A stretch of DNA of 64,000 nt, taken from assembly GCA_002352215.1 (NCBI GenBank), contig DEIB01000038.1, positions 191,561-255,560 on the forward strand, read 5' to 3'. The notes beneath the pieces are model-generated. The model was given only the letters and a program-made list of their open reading frames with translations, was not told the origin of the DNA and ran no database searches. This DNA is from Chthonomonas sp. UBA2785 (GTDB taxonomy: Bacteria; Armatimonadota; Fimbriimonadia; Fimbriimonadales; Fimbriimonadaceae). The number at the start of each line of letters is the position of its first letter. Position 1 is the stretch's first letter. A program made the position numbers and the translations under genes. Below are positions 1 through 10,026 of the stretch, in pieces.

Positions 1-1418
<1,418 letters not shown>

Positions 1419-1423
1419 GGGTT

Positions 1424-1720
1424 TTAGTTCTCCTTCACGATCGCGTAGATCTGGTCTTCATCAAGAATGGTGAGCTCTTCGCCGTCGACGGTCACTTCGT
1501 TGCCGCCGTACTTGCTGAACAGCACCTTGTCGCCCACGGTCACGGCGAGCGTGTTGCGCTGGCCGTTGTCCAGGGTGCGCCCGTTGCCCACGGCCACCAC
1601 GGTGCCCTGGGTCGGCTTCTTCTTTGCGGCGTCCGGAAGCAGGATGCCCCCGGCGCTCTTTTCTTCAGCCTCGTGCACACGCACGACGACCTTGTCTCCG
1701 AGCGGTCGAATGTTTGCCAT
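1424..1720 (-). CDS. groES: GroES co-chaperonin, copy 1
   Basis: Ten-kDa lid of the GroEL chamber. The protein begins MANIRPLGDKVVVRVHEAEEKSAGG, has the mobile-loop region (EEKSAGGILLPD) and the VLFSKYGGNEV core, and ends at about 98 residues, the normal length. The open frame extends 16 codons further upstream to 1768, but that extension runs through the CIRCE operator and does not resemble GroES, so the ATG at 1720 is chosen. It is the first gene of the operon and is followed by groEL. Confidence 0.96.
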   Translation of the reverse strand: MANIRPLGDKVVVRVHEAEEKSAGGILLPDAAKKKPTQGTVVAVGNGRTLDNGQRNTLAVTVGDKVLFSKYGGNEVTVDGEELTILDEDQIYAIVKEN

Positions 1721-1761
1721 ATCTTTCTCGATCTCCCCCGTGCGAGCTCCCGAAAACGGGG

Positions 1762-1788
1762 TTAGCACTCGCGCGGGCTGTCTGCTAA
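1762..1788 (-). promoter_or_regulatory. CIRCE operator (proximal), groESL copy 1
   Basis: The left half TTAGCACTC is a perfect CIRCE arm, followed by exactly 9 nt and GTCTGCTAA, which matches the right arm GAGTGCTAA at 7 of 9 bases. CIRCE is the binding site of the heat-shock repressor HrcA. The site lies about 40 bp before the groES start. Confidence 0.8.
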
Positions 1789-1823
1789 TTCTAACGCCCC
1801 GGGCGGCCGCTTTGCGCCCCGGA

Positions 1824-1850
1824 TTAGCAAAGATAGGACTAGAGTGCTAA
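1824..1850 (-). promoter_or_regulatory. CIRCE-like operator (distal), groESL copy 1
   Basis: TTAGCAAAG, 9 nt, GAGTGCTAA. The right arm is perfect and the left arm matches 6 of 9. It sits 35 bp further upstream than the proximal site, so the groESL-1 operon has two tandem operators, each with one perfect and one degenerate arm. Confidence 0.65.
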
Positions 1851-1986
1851 GACCCTCACAGAACCAGACACACCGGCTCCCCGGTCCGCAAATTTGCGGG
1901 ATTGCATTCAGTCAAGCGCTTGCCCAAAGCAACCCCTGGCCCAACGTATGAAACCCCTTCGCCGCAAGTCCGTCAAAATAGTCAAT

Positions 1987-2724
1987 ATGAAATCCGCCGT
2001 GATGGGGCGAACTGTGATGGTCTCCGTGCTCTTGGCCGGGGTGGCGTTGATGGGGGCTTCGGGCTGCAATGCCCTCCGTGATGACCGTTACGGAGCCTTG
2101 ATGGTGAACATTGACTGGCCGGAGGAAACGCGCGGCATCCCCAGCTACGCTCGCAGCGCGCGCATCATCCTGCAAGATCCGGGCGGAGGCTTCGGCTACG
2201 GAGGCAACGGCTACGGCGACCGCGTGCAGATCGTCAACCGCAACCGCAGCAGCGCCTACAAGGATGAAATCCGCTTCGACAACCTCATCCGCCGCTACGA
2301 CGAGGACTATCCGTTCTTCGATCACTACATCGAAGTGATTTTCTATACCGGCACTGGTGGCAGTGGCACCGTGGTGGCCACCGCGCCCTATACGTTCCGC
2401 TACCGCGAGTTCAACTGGAACCACACGCTCAACGTGAGTTCCTATACCGCCGCCGAGATCGTGTCGCTCCGCGTGGACGGGCCGTTCACGGTCACGCTGG
2501 CGGGCGGTGCCCGCTCGCTTATCGGTACGGGCCTGGACCGCTTCAACCGCAATCTCGCTCTGCCTCCTCGCGCCCTGCGCTGGGAACTGGTGGGCGGTGA
2601 CGCTGGCACCATCACCTCGGACGGGGTGTTTACGCCGGTGCGCCAAGGCAGCGTACAAGTTCGGCTTTACGAAGCCGACGGCTCGGTGGAGCCCGCCGTG
2701 GCCACCATCAACGTCGTCCCGTAA
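1987..2724 (+). CDS. lipoprotein with C-terminal Ig-like domain, function unknown
   Basis: The start at 1987 gives a signal peptide (MKSAVMGRTVMVSVLLAGVA) ending in a lipobox-like ASGC, so it is probably a lipoprotein. The frame is open further upstream, with ATGs at 1948 and 1894. The mature part has a Gly/Tyr/Asp-rich region with repeated aromatic beta-strand patterns. Its last ~60 residues (LRWELVGGDAG, ITSDGVFTPVRQGSVQV) look like a bacterial Ig-like (Big_2-type) fold, where SDGVFTP is typical. No enzyme motif is seen. It stands alone, ahead of a bidirectional terminator. I do not recognise a specific family. Confidence 0.75.
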   Translation: MKSAVMGRTVMVSVLLAGVALMGASGCNALRDDRYGALMVNIDWPEETRGIPSYARSARIILQDPGGGFGYGGNGYGDRVQIVNRNRSSAYKDEIRFDNLIRRYDEDYPFFDHYIEVIFYTGTGGSGTVVATAPYTFRYREFNWNHTLNVSSYTAAEIVSLRVDGPFTVTLAGGARSLIGTGLDRFNRNLALPPRALRWELVGGDAGTITSDGVFTPVRQGSVQVRLYEADGSVEPAVATINVVP

Positions 2725-2747
2725 GTTCACACGGGCGCAAGAAAAAA

Positions 2748-2777
2748 GAGACGATCTCCGAACGTGGAGGTCGTCTC
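2748..2777. terminator. bidirectional terminator hairpin
   Basis: A 12-bp stem (GAGACGATCTCC with GGAGGTCGTCTC, one G-T wobble) and a 6-nt loop. A-rich sequence precedes it and TTCTCTTTTC follows it, between two convergent genes. Confidence 0.8.
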
Positions 2778-2802
2778 TTCTCTTTTCAATCTCTCGCAGG
2801 TA

Positions 2803-3111
2803 TCAGCGAACGTAGTGGATCTCGGGCTCTTCCATGTCGTCCAGCAGCATCATCGCCACAATCGGTAACGGACGCCCCTTGGCGATTTCGCGGGCTTCGT
2901 CAAAGCTCACTTGGTCGATGGTCATGCCGACGAGGTCAATCCACTCGGCAAAGCGCACCGCGCCCACTTCTTCGGTGAAGACGGCCAGGCCGTTCACGCC
3001 GCGATGGCAATAGCAACCGTATTTCCCGCTCGGCTGGTGGTGCAGCACGTAGAGGACGTCGGGGATGGTGCTTTCCAAACCCATGATCGGACAGGAAATC
3101 GTGTTGTTCAT
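2803..3111 (-). CDS. hypothetical protein, 102 aa
   Basis: A compact soluble protein with no signal peptide or membrane segment. Three cysteines near the N-terminal half (SCPIMG and YGCYCHRG) could bind metal, but the spacing fits no zinc-ribbon pattern I know. The C-terminal half is acidic (LLDDMEEPEIHYVR). Codon use matches its neighbours, and the gene shares the terminator at 2748 with the convergent lipoprotein gene. Family not recognised. Confidence 0.6.
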   Translation of the reverse strand: MNNTISCPIMGLESTIPDVLYVLHHQPSGKYGCYCHRGVNGLAVFTEEVGAVRFAEWIDLVGMTIDQVSFDEAREIAKGRPLPIVAMMLLDDMEEPEIHYVR

Positions 3112-3310
3112 CGCTACGATTTCCTATTGGCAATCTGGCCCCGTACTTTTAGGGGGAGATGGAAGAATTCTCCCTTCGGTGCCAACGGTACAGTCGCCAG
3201 TTCCCCGTGCGTTGCTCTCCGCTTGCGAGGATGGCGCGATCCGCTCGCGCATGGTCGCCGGTCGGCGCCGGCCGCGCATCGCTCCTCCTTTCACCCGTGT
3301 ATGCTAAGGC

Positions 3311-3853
3311 ATGGCATGCGGATTGGAAGGCGATTTGGTGCGGCTTGTGCCCTTGGATCATGCCAAACACTTTGAGAACTACCTGATCTGGCTCAACGAC
3401 GAGGCCGTCACCCGTCACTTGCTCGTTGAGTACCCGATGAACCGGTTGATGGAGCAGGAGTTTTTCGACAAGCAACGGAACAACCGTGACGAGATCGTTT
3501 GGGCGATTGAGACCCTCGACGGGCGCCATATCGGATCGAGCGGAGTCCACAAGATCGACTTCCGCCACCGACACTGCATCACCGGAAGCTTCATTGGCGA
3601 CCCTGAGTTTCAGGGTAAAGGGCTCGGCACCGACGCCGCTCGAGTCCGCGCCAAGTACCTTTTTGAGAGCTTGAATATGCACCGCGTGTACTCGGCGTAC
3701 CTTGGCGACAACGAGCGAAGTCGACGAATGCAGGAGCGGATTGGAGCCGTCGAAACGGGCCGATTTCCAGAACGCTACTTCCGGAACGGAAAGTACCTCG
3801 ACGAGGTGATCATGACCTTGACGCGCGAGGCTTGGTTAGCCAACCTAAAGTAG
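3311..3853 (+). CDS. GNAT N-acetyltransferase, RimJ/RimL type
   Basis: A 180-residue acetyltransferase of the GNAT superfamily that would transfer acetyl from acetyl-CoA to an amine. The acetyl-CoA pyrophosphate loop is the motif QGKGLGTDA (about residues 98-106), preceded by the beta-4 strand GSFIGDPEF. The later NERSRRMQERIGAVETGR matches the N-x-x-S-x-x-x-x-E-K-x-G-F helix of RimJ/RimL-like enzymes, which modify ribosomal proteins, antibiotics or small amines. The substrate cannot be told. A TATGCT hexamer ends 5 nt before the ATG and no Shine-Dalgarno site is visible, so the mRNA may be leaderless. Confidence 0.85.
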   Translation: MACGLEGDLVRLVPLDHAKHFENYLIWLNDEAVTRHLLVEYPMNRLMEQEFFDKQRNNRDEIVWAIETLDGRHIGSSGVHKIDFRHRHCITGSFIGDPEFQGKGLGTDAARVRAKYLFESLNMHRVYSAYLGDNERSRRMQERIGAVETGRFPERYFRNGKYLDEVIMTLTREAWLANLK

Positions 3854-3868
3854 CGTTTCCCTAGCCAT

Positions 3869-3893
3869 GTGGGCGCAGAAATTCCGCGCCCAC
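3869..3893. terminator. hairpin between convergent genes
   Basis: A perfect 8-bp GC-rich stem (GTGGGCGC with GCGCCCAC) separates the GNAT gene and gcvT, which converge here. It lacks a clear T-tract, so its efficiency as a terminator is uncertain. Confidence 0.5.
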
Positions 3894-3903
3894 TTCATAG
3901 CCA

Positions 3904-4986
3904 TTAGGCGCGCTTGAAGAAGCGCTTGTTCACCACTTGGCCCGGCACTTCTTGCCCGCGAATCTCCACGGTACAAGCCGTTTCCGCCTTGATGTGCGGC
4001 TGCAAGAACGCAAAAGCCACACCCGCCTCCAGCAACGGACTGTAGGCGCCACTGCTCACAAAGCCCACGGCTTCCCCATCCACCCGCACGATGGCATCAA
4101 TCGGCGCCACGCGCTTGGAATCGAGCCGGATGCCATGCAGCTTGAGCGGCAACCCGGCCGCCTTGCCCGCCTCGATCTTGTCGCGGCCCAGGAAAGGCAC
4201 GTCCGTCTTGCGCATCACCCAGCCCAGGCCCGCGCACAGCGGCGAGAGGTCGTCCTTGAGTTCGTGGCCATAGAGCGGCAGGCCCGCTTCTACGCGCAGG
4301 GTGTCGCGGCTCCCCAGACCGCAAGGGGTCACGCCGGCGGCGTGCAGGGCGTTCCACAGCGTGGTGGATTGCGCGGCCGAGCAGATTAGTTCCAGGCCAT
4401 CCTCGCCGGTGTAGCCGCTGCGTGCGGCAAAGACCGGCACCCCGGCCATCGTCACATCGGCGGTGCCGAACATCGGCAGCGCCCGCAGCTTGTCGCCATC
4501 GGGCGTCATCCCGGCCATGATGTCCATCGCGGTCGGCCCTTGCACGGCAATCATCGCGGTGGCTTCGGTGTTGTCCTCAATGGCCACGCCGAAGGTGTTC
4601 TGGGCCGCCATGTGAGCGAGGTCCTTCTGGTGATTGGCCGCGTTGACGACCATGCGGAAAAGGCCATCCCGCACCTTATAAACGATAATGTCGTCCACCA
4701 GGCCGCCGTCGGCATTGGGCAACAATGAATAGTGGCCCCGGCCATCGGTCAGAGCGGCGATGTCGCCCACCGTGATGTGCTCCAGATAGGCCTGCACGTT
4801 TTCGCCGCTCAGGGTCAGGCGCGCCATGTGGCTCACATCGAACATGCCGGCCCCGTTGCGGACGGCCAGCGACTCGGCGATCACCCCGGTGTATTGCACC
4901 GGCAAGTCATAGCCAGCAAAGGTGACGATGCGGCCCCCCATGGCCACGTGGGCGTCATACAAGGGAGTTCGGGCGGCTTCGGACAC
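3904..4986 (-). CDS. gcvT: glycine cleavage T protein (aminomethyltransferase)
   Basis: The T protein of the glycine cleavage system moves the aminomethyl group from lipoyl-H protein to tetrahydrofolate, releasing ammonia. Its 360 residues match the family. N-terminal LYDAHVAMGGRIVTFAGYDLPVQY, the folate-site GGLVDDIIVYK, GSRDTLRVEAGLPLYGHEL and the C-terminal GxVSSGAYSP region are all present. No gcvH or gcvP is adjacent, so the system is dispersed, and no glycine riboswitch is visible upstream. The start is a GTG that lies 6 nt after a TATAAT box with no Shine-Dalgarno site, suggesting a leaderless message. Confidence 0.96.
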   Translation of the reverse strand: MSEAARTPLYDAHVAMGGRIVTFAGYDLPVQYTGVIAESLAVRNGAGMFDVSHMARLTLSGENVQAYLEHITVGDIAALTDGRGHYSLLPNADGGLVDDIIVYKVRDGLFRMVVNAANHQKDLAHMAAQNTFGVAIEDNTEATAMIAVQGPTAMDIMAGMTPDGDKLRALPMFGTADVTMAGVPVFAARSGYTGEDGLELICSAAQSTTLWNALHAAGVTPCGLGSRDTLRVEAGLPLYGHELKDDLSPLCAGLGWVMRKTDVPFLGRDKIEAGKAAGLPLKLHGIRLDSKRVAPIDAIVRVDGEAVGFVSSGAYSPLLEAGVAFAFLQPHIKAETACTVEIRGQEVPGQVVNKRFFKRA

Positions 4987-4992
4987 GCAGAA

Positions 4993-4998
4993 ATTATA
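4993..4998 (-). promoter_or_regulatory. -10 box placed for a leaderless gcvT mRNA
   Basis: TATAAT on the minus strand, then 6 nt, then the GTG start. The expected transcription start coincides with the start codon. No convincing -35 box. Confidence 0.55.
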
Positions 4999-5163
4999 TC
5001 AATGTGGGTCGCCGAACGGGCCTTTTCCCGTAATTCGTACGGGGATGTGAACGGTTATGCCCCTTTTCCTCGTCTTTGCCCATAGATTCGCGCGGTAACA
5101 TAGGGTCGGGTGCGTATGCGGCTGGCCCCCAGGGACAGGCGCAAACAGGATCAAGGCACGAAA

Positions 5164-6294
5164 ATGTTGGGACCCATGGACGAAGCGGCGCGGATGAAGG
5201 CGCTCAACGACGGTCGGCGATTGATGGCCGAGCGTCGGCTGGATGACGCCCAAATGGTCGCCGCCGAACTGGTGGCAAGCCTGCCGGACGATGCGGAAGT
5301 CCACGCCTTCCATGGCGACGTGATGGACGAGCTGGGCCGCACCGAAGAAGCGGTGGCCTCCTACGAGCGGGCCGTCACCATCAACCCGGAAAGCCAACTC
5401 GACCGCATTCGCCTCGTTCAGCTTCGCCGTAAGCTGGAAAACACCGATTTTGATGTGGCCGAGCCCGTGCGCCGCCGCCGCATGAATGTGCCCGCCCTGG
5501 CCGCCGGGAGCGTGCTGATGGCCTGTGTGATCTCCGCGATCGTGCTGGCCCGTGGCCCCGAGAGCACCGCCGTTGCGATGGCCCCCGCCGGCGAGCAAGT
5601 GCTGGAAAGCCGACCCTTTAACCCGCCTCCGCCGGTCTCGAATTCCGAGCCCATGCAGGTGCCGAACAACGCCACCCCCACGAACCAGCCGGACAACGTG
5701 GTGGCGACCAACCCCACTAGCCCGCTGAGCCGTCCGGTGCAAATCCCCGGTAGCACCAACCAACAACCCGGCCTGGGCCAAATCCAGCCCGACAACGGCT
5801 TTAGCCCGCTGTCGCCCAACGTCACGATTTCTCCCAACCAGCCGGCCGGCGCGACGAACATCGCCGAAGCCCAGCCGCTGGGTGACCCGGACCCGATCCC
5901 GGAAAAGAAGGATCCCCCGAAGAATGATCCGGGCGTGGTGGAAATCACCAGCAGCAACGGCTCCGGCGGGGTGGGCAACTCCGAAGGCGTCAGCCAAGAG
6001 GACCGCATGCGCGGCGAGGCCCTTTACCAGGCCGCCCGCGAGAGCTACACCCTGGGTGACAACGCCCGCGCCGCCGACCTGTTCAACCAGGCCATCCGCG
6101 CCGGGTACGTCAATGGCGGCACCTACCACCGGTTGGCCAAGTGCTACCAAAATCTTGGTCGCCGCGCGGATGCCATCAAGGCATACGAGCGCGCGGTCGC
6201 TCTTTATGAGCAATCGCAGACGTCGAATGCCGAACTCAGACGTCGAAACATTGAAGAATGCCGACAGGCCATCCGAATCTTGCAGGGCTCGTAG
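5164..6294 (+). CDS. membrane-anchored TPR protein with long disordered linker
   Basis: Layout in order: an N-terminal TPR pair (about residues 1-90, with DAEVHAFHGDVMDELGRTEEA), an Arg-rich patch and one transmembrane helix (VPALAAGSVLMACVISAIVLA), a ~140-residue Pro/Asn/Gln-rich low-complexity linker, then C-terminal TPRs (EALYQAARESYTLGDNARAA and the next repeat). This suggests cytoplasmic TPRs joined through the membrane to outer TPRs. The start at 5164 has AAGG 7 nt upstream; an in-frame GTG at 5110, 8 nt after TAACAT, is the alternative. The next gene starts inside its last 37 bp. The partner proteins are unknown. Confidence 0.78.
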   Translation: MLGPMDEAARMKALNDGRRLMAERRLDDAQMVAAELVASLPDDAEVHAFHGDVMDELGRTEEAVASYERAVTINPESQLDRIRLVQLRRKLENTDFDVAEPVRRRRMNVPALAAGSVLMACVISAIVLARGPESTAVAMAPAGEQVLESRPFNPPPPVSNSEPMQVPNNATPTNQPDNVVATNPTSPLSRPVQIPGSTNQQPGLGQIQPDNGFSPLSPNVTISPNQPAGATNIAEAQPLGDPDPIPEKKDPPKNDPGVVEITSSNGSGGVGNSEGVSQEDRMRGEALYQAARESYTLGDNARAADLFNQAIRAGYVNGGTYHRLAKCYQNLGRRADAIKAYERAVALYEQSQTSNAELRRRNIEECRQAIRILQGS

Positions 6295-7856
6295 CACTCC
6301 TCGCCCTGGCGGGGGGAGCAACAGAGGCGCGGGGGGCAGAAACTCCGCGCCTCCTTGTCATTCAAAACCTCGCCCAAAGCAACGGCGGATTTGAAAACAA
6401 CCTGATGGTGGCCGCCGGCATTGCGGAAACCCTGGACCAAGAAGGGCGGGTCCTTCCCATCGCCTGGACCCAAACCGACCCCTTGCTGAAAGACGCCCTG
6501 GAGGCCCTGCGGCAAAGCTACGTCCCGGTTCCCACGGCAGACCTCCGCGAGGCGGTGCGGCGTCAGCTCAACGCCCCCTATGTACTGGAAGTGGAAGCCG
6601 TGCGATCCGACGGGCAGGTTTCAGTGGGTGCGCGCCTCTCCCGCAATGGGCGGGAAATCTGGCAGTTCCTTTCCGCTCCGGAGTTCGACGGCCCGGGGAT
6701 CAAGGTCATCCGCAATGGTCGGCTGGACCGCGAGGCCACCCGCGAATTGCAACAGAAGTACGCCAACCAGCCCGGGGCGCAATCGTTCTTTGTCGCCCTG
6801 GTCAACGGCTTGCCGGATTGGCAGTCCACCGCCGCTTCGATTGAACGCACCCTCGCCCTTATCATCGGCTCGGACCCGCTGCGCGACCTCCCCGCTCGCC
6901 CCCGGATTGACTCGACGCTCGACCCGGTTTTCCTTCAGCCGCAATACAAGCTGGTGCCGGATGCCACCGGAGACTGGCAAGAGAACGTCAAGGACGCCTT
7001 GGCCGCCAACGAAACGGAAAAGGCGATCACCATTCTGCGGGACGCGGTAGACCGAGAACCCAGTGACATCGCCACTCGCCTCTGGCTGGCCAAGGTGCTG
7101 GCGGAGCACGGGCAAATGGCCCTGGGGGCGACGGAAGCTGCCCGCGCCGCCCGGATGAGTGGCCGCGATCCCTCTCTGTGGGCGCTGGCCTGCCGCATGG
7201 CGCTCGATGCGCAGCAAATCCCTGCCGCCCGCGAATACCTGCACCAAGCCACCGCCCGAGGCTTGGAGGGAGCCGATTTGCACCGCCTCCGCGCGGATAT
7301 GGCCCTGTACGATGGCGACCTTGATGCCGCTATTTCGGCCATGAATGACATCAGCGACGAAGGCAGCATCCTTACGCGTGGGCTGGTGCTGGCCCTGCGC
7401 GGGGCCCCCGCCGAACTCGTCGCACCTTCCCTCCAGAATTACAAAGGCGACGAACTCACCACCCTGGAGCGGTACACCTTTGCTATCCACGTGATCGAGC
7501 GGCAGATGCCCGTTTGGGTGATGCGCCTGCGCGAGGCTCCGGTTCGAGTCCGACAGGGCCTAACCGCAAACGAGCGCCGTGACCTCATTCGCACCGGGCA
7601 AGAGCTTGATGGCATCGTGGCTTACCTCCGGGCGGCTCCCATCCCGGCGAAGCACCGGATTTCTCACGAAGGCCGCCTTTTGGCCATGATCTTGCTCGCG
7701 AAAAGCGCCCAGGAATCGCTGGCATTTGCCGATACTTCAGATAGAAGTCTCGGCGATGACGCCGCGATGAGTTTGGGAGAAGGCCTGCGCCTCATGAACT
7801 CCGTCCGCGAAAACTTTGCGGTGGAGCGCGGCGAGCGTTGGCAACCGGCTCCCTAA
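6258..7856 (+). CDS. exported TPR-like protein, function unknown
   Basis: 532 residues with an N-terminal signal peptide (NLAGLVALLALAGGATEARGA). Residues ~30-190 form an alpha/beta domain (LLVIQNLAQSNGGFENNLMVAAGIAETL) that recalls periplasmic components modelled on TolB-N or CsgG-like folds, but I cannot place it. Residues ~240-360 form helical TPR-like repeats (ALAANETEKAITILRDAVDREP, VLAEHGQMALGATEAARAAR). It overlaps the preceding TPR gene by 37 bp and precedes a PilZ gene by 12 bp, so the three are probably one operon. Confidence 0.7.
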   Translation: MPTGHPNLAGLVALLALAGGATEARGAETPRLLVIQNLAQSNGGFENNLMVAAGIAETLDQEGRVLPIAWTQTDPLLKDALEALRQSYVPVPTADLREAVRRQLNAPYVLEVEAVRSDGQVSVGARLSRNGREIWQFLSAPEFDGPGIKVIRNGRLDREATRELQQKYANQPGAQSFFVALVNGLPDWQSTAASIERTLALIIGSDPLRDLPARPRIDSTLDPVFLQPQYKLVPDATGDWQENVKDALAANETEKAITILRDAVDREPSDIATRLWLAKVLAEHGQMALGATEAARAARMSGRDPSLWALACRMALDAQQIPAAREYLHQATARGLEGADLHRLRADMALYDGDLDAAISAMNDISDEGSILTRGLVLALRGAPAELVAPSLQNYKGDELTTLERYTFAIHVIERQMPVWVMRLREAPVRVRQGLTANERRDLIRTGQELDGIVAYLRAAPIPAKHRISHEGRLLAMILLAKSAQESLAFADTSDRSLGDDAAMSLGEGLRLMNSVRENFAVERGERWQPAP

Positions 7857-7868
7857 AGAGTCGTTCGC

Positions 7869-8510
7869 ATGCAAGTGGTGGCAACAATCCTGTGGATGGG
7901 AGGCGTCTTCGTGGCGTCGGTCGTCCTCACTGCCCTTGTCATGCGCACTGTGCGGCGCCCCCGAAAACGAGCACGCGTGCAGTTAGGCGTCGGGGCCAAG
8001 ATCCGCCTGATTTCACCGAGCGGGGTCTTTATTAGCCTGGTGGTCTCGGAGAATGACGACGAAATCCACCTTTCGCCGCCCGTGGGTTTGCAGCCAGGCC
8101 GCCCCTTTGAACCGGGCGATGTGGTGTTTGCCCAGGTGCCGGATGGCGGCTTGCTGCTCAGCTTCCGCTCCACTATTTTGCGACGCGAGATCGAAACCGG
8201 CGATCTCGTGCTCTCCATGCCGACCCACGTGCGGCAGGCCAACCGCCGGATTGAAGAGCGCATGACCCACGTGAAGGGGCACGGCGTGACTGTGGACGAC
8301 GCGACAGGATTGTTCCTCGATATCAGTGCCAGTGGAGCGCAAGTGATTCTGCCCACCCAGATCAAGGCCGGCCAGCCTGTGCAAGTGCGCTGGGATGACC
8401 TGGTGGAACCCGTGCCCGCCTGGGTGCTGGATTGCCGCCCCGTGTTCCAAGAGAACCCGATTCGCTACCGTGTACGGCTGCGTTTCCGCGAGCCTTTGAG
8501 CGGCCTCTAA
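7869..8510 (+). CDS. membrane-anchored PilZ-domain protein (c-di-GMP receptor candidate)
   Basis: 213 residues. One N-terminal transmembrane helix (residues ~3-25) is followed by a basic stretch. A YcgR-N-like beta domain (GAKIRLISPSGVF, LQPGRPFEPGDVVFAQVPDG) comes next, then a PilZ domain with R-I-E-E-R (R-x-x-x-R) and DISASGAQV (D-x-S-x-x-G), the two motifs that bind cyclic di-GMP. YcgR-type proteins couple c-di-GMP to motility or surface behaviour; here the neighbours are TPR proteins, so the output is unknown. Confidence 0.75.
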   Translation: MQVVATILWMGGVFVASVVLTALVMRTVRRPRKRARVQLGVGAKIRLISPSGVFISLVVSENDDEIHLSPPVGLQPGRPFEPGDVVFAQVPDGGLLLSFRSTILRREIETGDLVLSMPTHVRQANRRIEERMTHVKGHGVTVDDATGLFLDISASGAQVILPTQIKAGQPVQVRWDDLVEPVPAWVLDCRPVFQENPIRYRVRLRFREPLSGL

Positions 8511-8514
8511 GGCA

Positions 8515-10026
8515 CTAGCCCGGGTGCTGCCAAGTCACGCGCCCGCCCATCACGGTCACGCGCTTAGTGGCACTGCTCGGCTCGCCCTCGTAGGCCACAA
8601 AGTCTGCCCACTTCCCTTCGGCCAGCACGCCTTCGCCCGGGTCGTTGTTCGCGTCGGCTCCGCCGGTGGTGGCCATCGCAAAGGCAGTGTCCCGGTCAAT
8701 GTTCTCGGCCGGGTTGAAGCCTTCTGGCCGATTCGCCGCCGTTTCGATGCCAATCCAAAGGTCGCCGGGCACGATCGGCCGGTCGGTGTTCAGGCTCAGG
8801 CGCGCCCCCGCCCGCACCCAGCGGGCCAGCGGCTTGAGTTCGGGGAAGATGTCATCCGCCAGTTGCGCCTTGTAAGAACGCCCAAAACGGTGCAAGAACT
8901 CCGGCTGCACCGTTACGTGCACGCCCATACCCACCGTCCGCTCAATCTGGGCGTCGCTCACGATCATCGCATGCTCCAGCCGGTGCTTAGCGGGGTCGGG
9001 CGTGGCCGCAAAGGCATCCAGAACCAGGTCCGTGGCGTAGTCGCCAATGGCGTGCACGGCCACCGACCAGCCCGCTTCGGCCGCCACGGTCACCATCTCG
9101 TGCAGGCGTTCGGGGTTGTAGATCAGTTGCCCGGTGCCGCCCGTGGTCTTGTAGGGCCGGTACACCGCCGCCGTGGCGCTGCCAATCGCGCCATCAGCAA
9201 AGATCTTGGCCCCCTTGACGGCGCACAGGTCGGGGTCCATCGCCGCGATGAGTTCATCCCGGCGGCCCGCAACCAGCGCCCGACGACTAAACAGGGTGGC
9301 CCACTGGATGTAGAGCCGGGTGCGCGTGGCCATGCCCCGTTGAGCGGCGAGATTGTAGGCTTGGAGTTCCTTTTCTAAATCCCAGCGTCCGGTCATCATG
9401 TCCGAGGCGCACGTGATGCCCAGCGAAGCCATGCGCTCTCCCGCCCGCAAGATGGCCGCGACCATTTCTTCCAGGTCCGGGGCCGGGGCAGCTGAAGTCA
9501 CATTTTCGTGCGCCCGCTCGAAAAGCACCCCGGTCAGGGCACCCGTGGCATCGCGTTGGAACTCGCCCCCCGCCGGGTCTGGTTCATCCTCGCGCACGCC
9601 GGCCGCCTGCAGCGCCGCCGAATTCGCCACGCTGGCGTGGCCGTTGCTGTGCCGCAGCAGCACCGGCCGGTCGGGGGCCACCGCATCCAGGTCGTGCCGG
9701 GTGAGGTGGGCGCCGTACTTGTTTTGGTCGTACTGCACCGCGTGGAGCCAGCCTTCTCCGCCCTGCGCAAGGGCTGTCGCGACCGCGTCCAGCACATCCT
9801 GGCGGCTTTGGCAATCGGTCAGGTTGAGCTTCAGCAAATCCAGGCCCGTGGGCAAGATGTGGCAGTGGGCGTCAATGAATCCCGGGAGAACCGTGAGGCC
9901 CTGCAAATCGTGGGAGGGCGTGCCACGTCCGGCTAGGCTTCCCGCCGGGAGGATCGAGGCGAAGCGGCCATTCGCGACCTCGAAATCGCACTTTTGTCCG
10001 TTGAGTAAACCGTTGAGAAAGATCAT
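8515..10026 (-). CDS. metal-dependent amidohydrolase, YtcJ/AepA-like
   Basis: 503-residue amidohydrolase of the TIM-barrel superfamily. Motifs: the first metal site DAHCHILPTG after LPGF, a long central part typical of the YtcJ/exoenzyme regulatory AepA group (QYDQNKYGAHLTRHDLD, KIFADGAIGSATAA), histidines in VAVHAIGDYA and RLEHAMIVS, and the late Asp in SLNTDRPI. Substrates of this group are mostly undefined amides or imines. The ATG at 10026 overlaps the amine oxidase stop as ATGA; a longer frame upstream lies wholly inside that gene and is ignored. Last gene of a three-gene operon. Confidence 0.88.
   Translation of the reverse strand: MIFLNGLLNGQKCDFEVANGRFASILPAGSLAGRGTPSHDLQGLTVLPGFIDAHCHILPTGLDLLKLNLTDCQSRQDVLDAVATALAQGGEGWLHAVQYDQNKYGAHLTRHDLDAVAPDRPVLLRHSNGHASVANSAALQAAGVREDEPDPAGGEFQRDATGALTGVLFERAHENVTSAAPAPDLEEMVAAILRAGERMASLGITCASDMMTGRWDLEKELQAYNLAAQRGMATRTRLYIQWATLFSRRALVAGRRDELIAAMDPDLCAVKGAKIFADGAIGSATAAVYRPYKTTGGTGQLIYNPERLHEMVTVAAEAGWSVAVHAIGDYATDLVLDAFAATPDPAKHRLEHAMIVSDAQIERTVGMGVHVTVQPEFLHRFGRSYKAQLADDIFPELKPLARWVRAGARLSLNTDRPIVPGDLWIGIETAANRPEGFNPAENIDRDTAFAMATTGGADANNDPGEGVLAEGKWADFVAYEGEPSSATKRVTVMGGRVTWQHPG

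Noticed and set aside
4987..5109. Glycine riboswitch before gcvT
   Set aside because: No tandem aptamer pattern; the TATAAT box lies directly at the start codon, leaving no leader for one.
4999..6321. Long open frame on the minus strand (about 440 codons)
   Set aside because: Lies antisense to the TPR gene with the His/Gly/Val-rich composition typical of antisense frames in GC-rich genes; no motif and no proper start.
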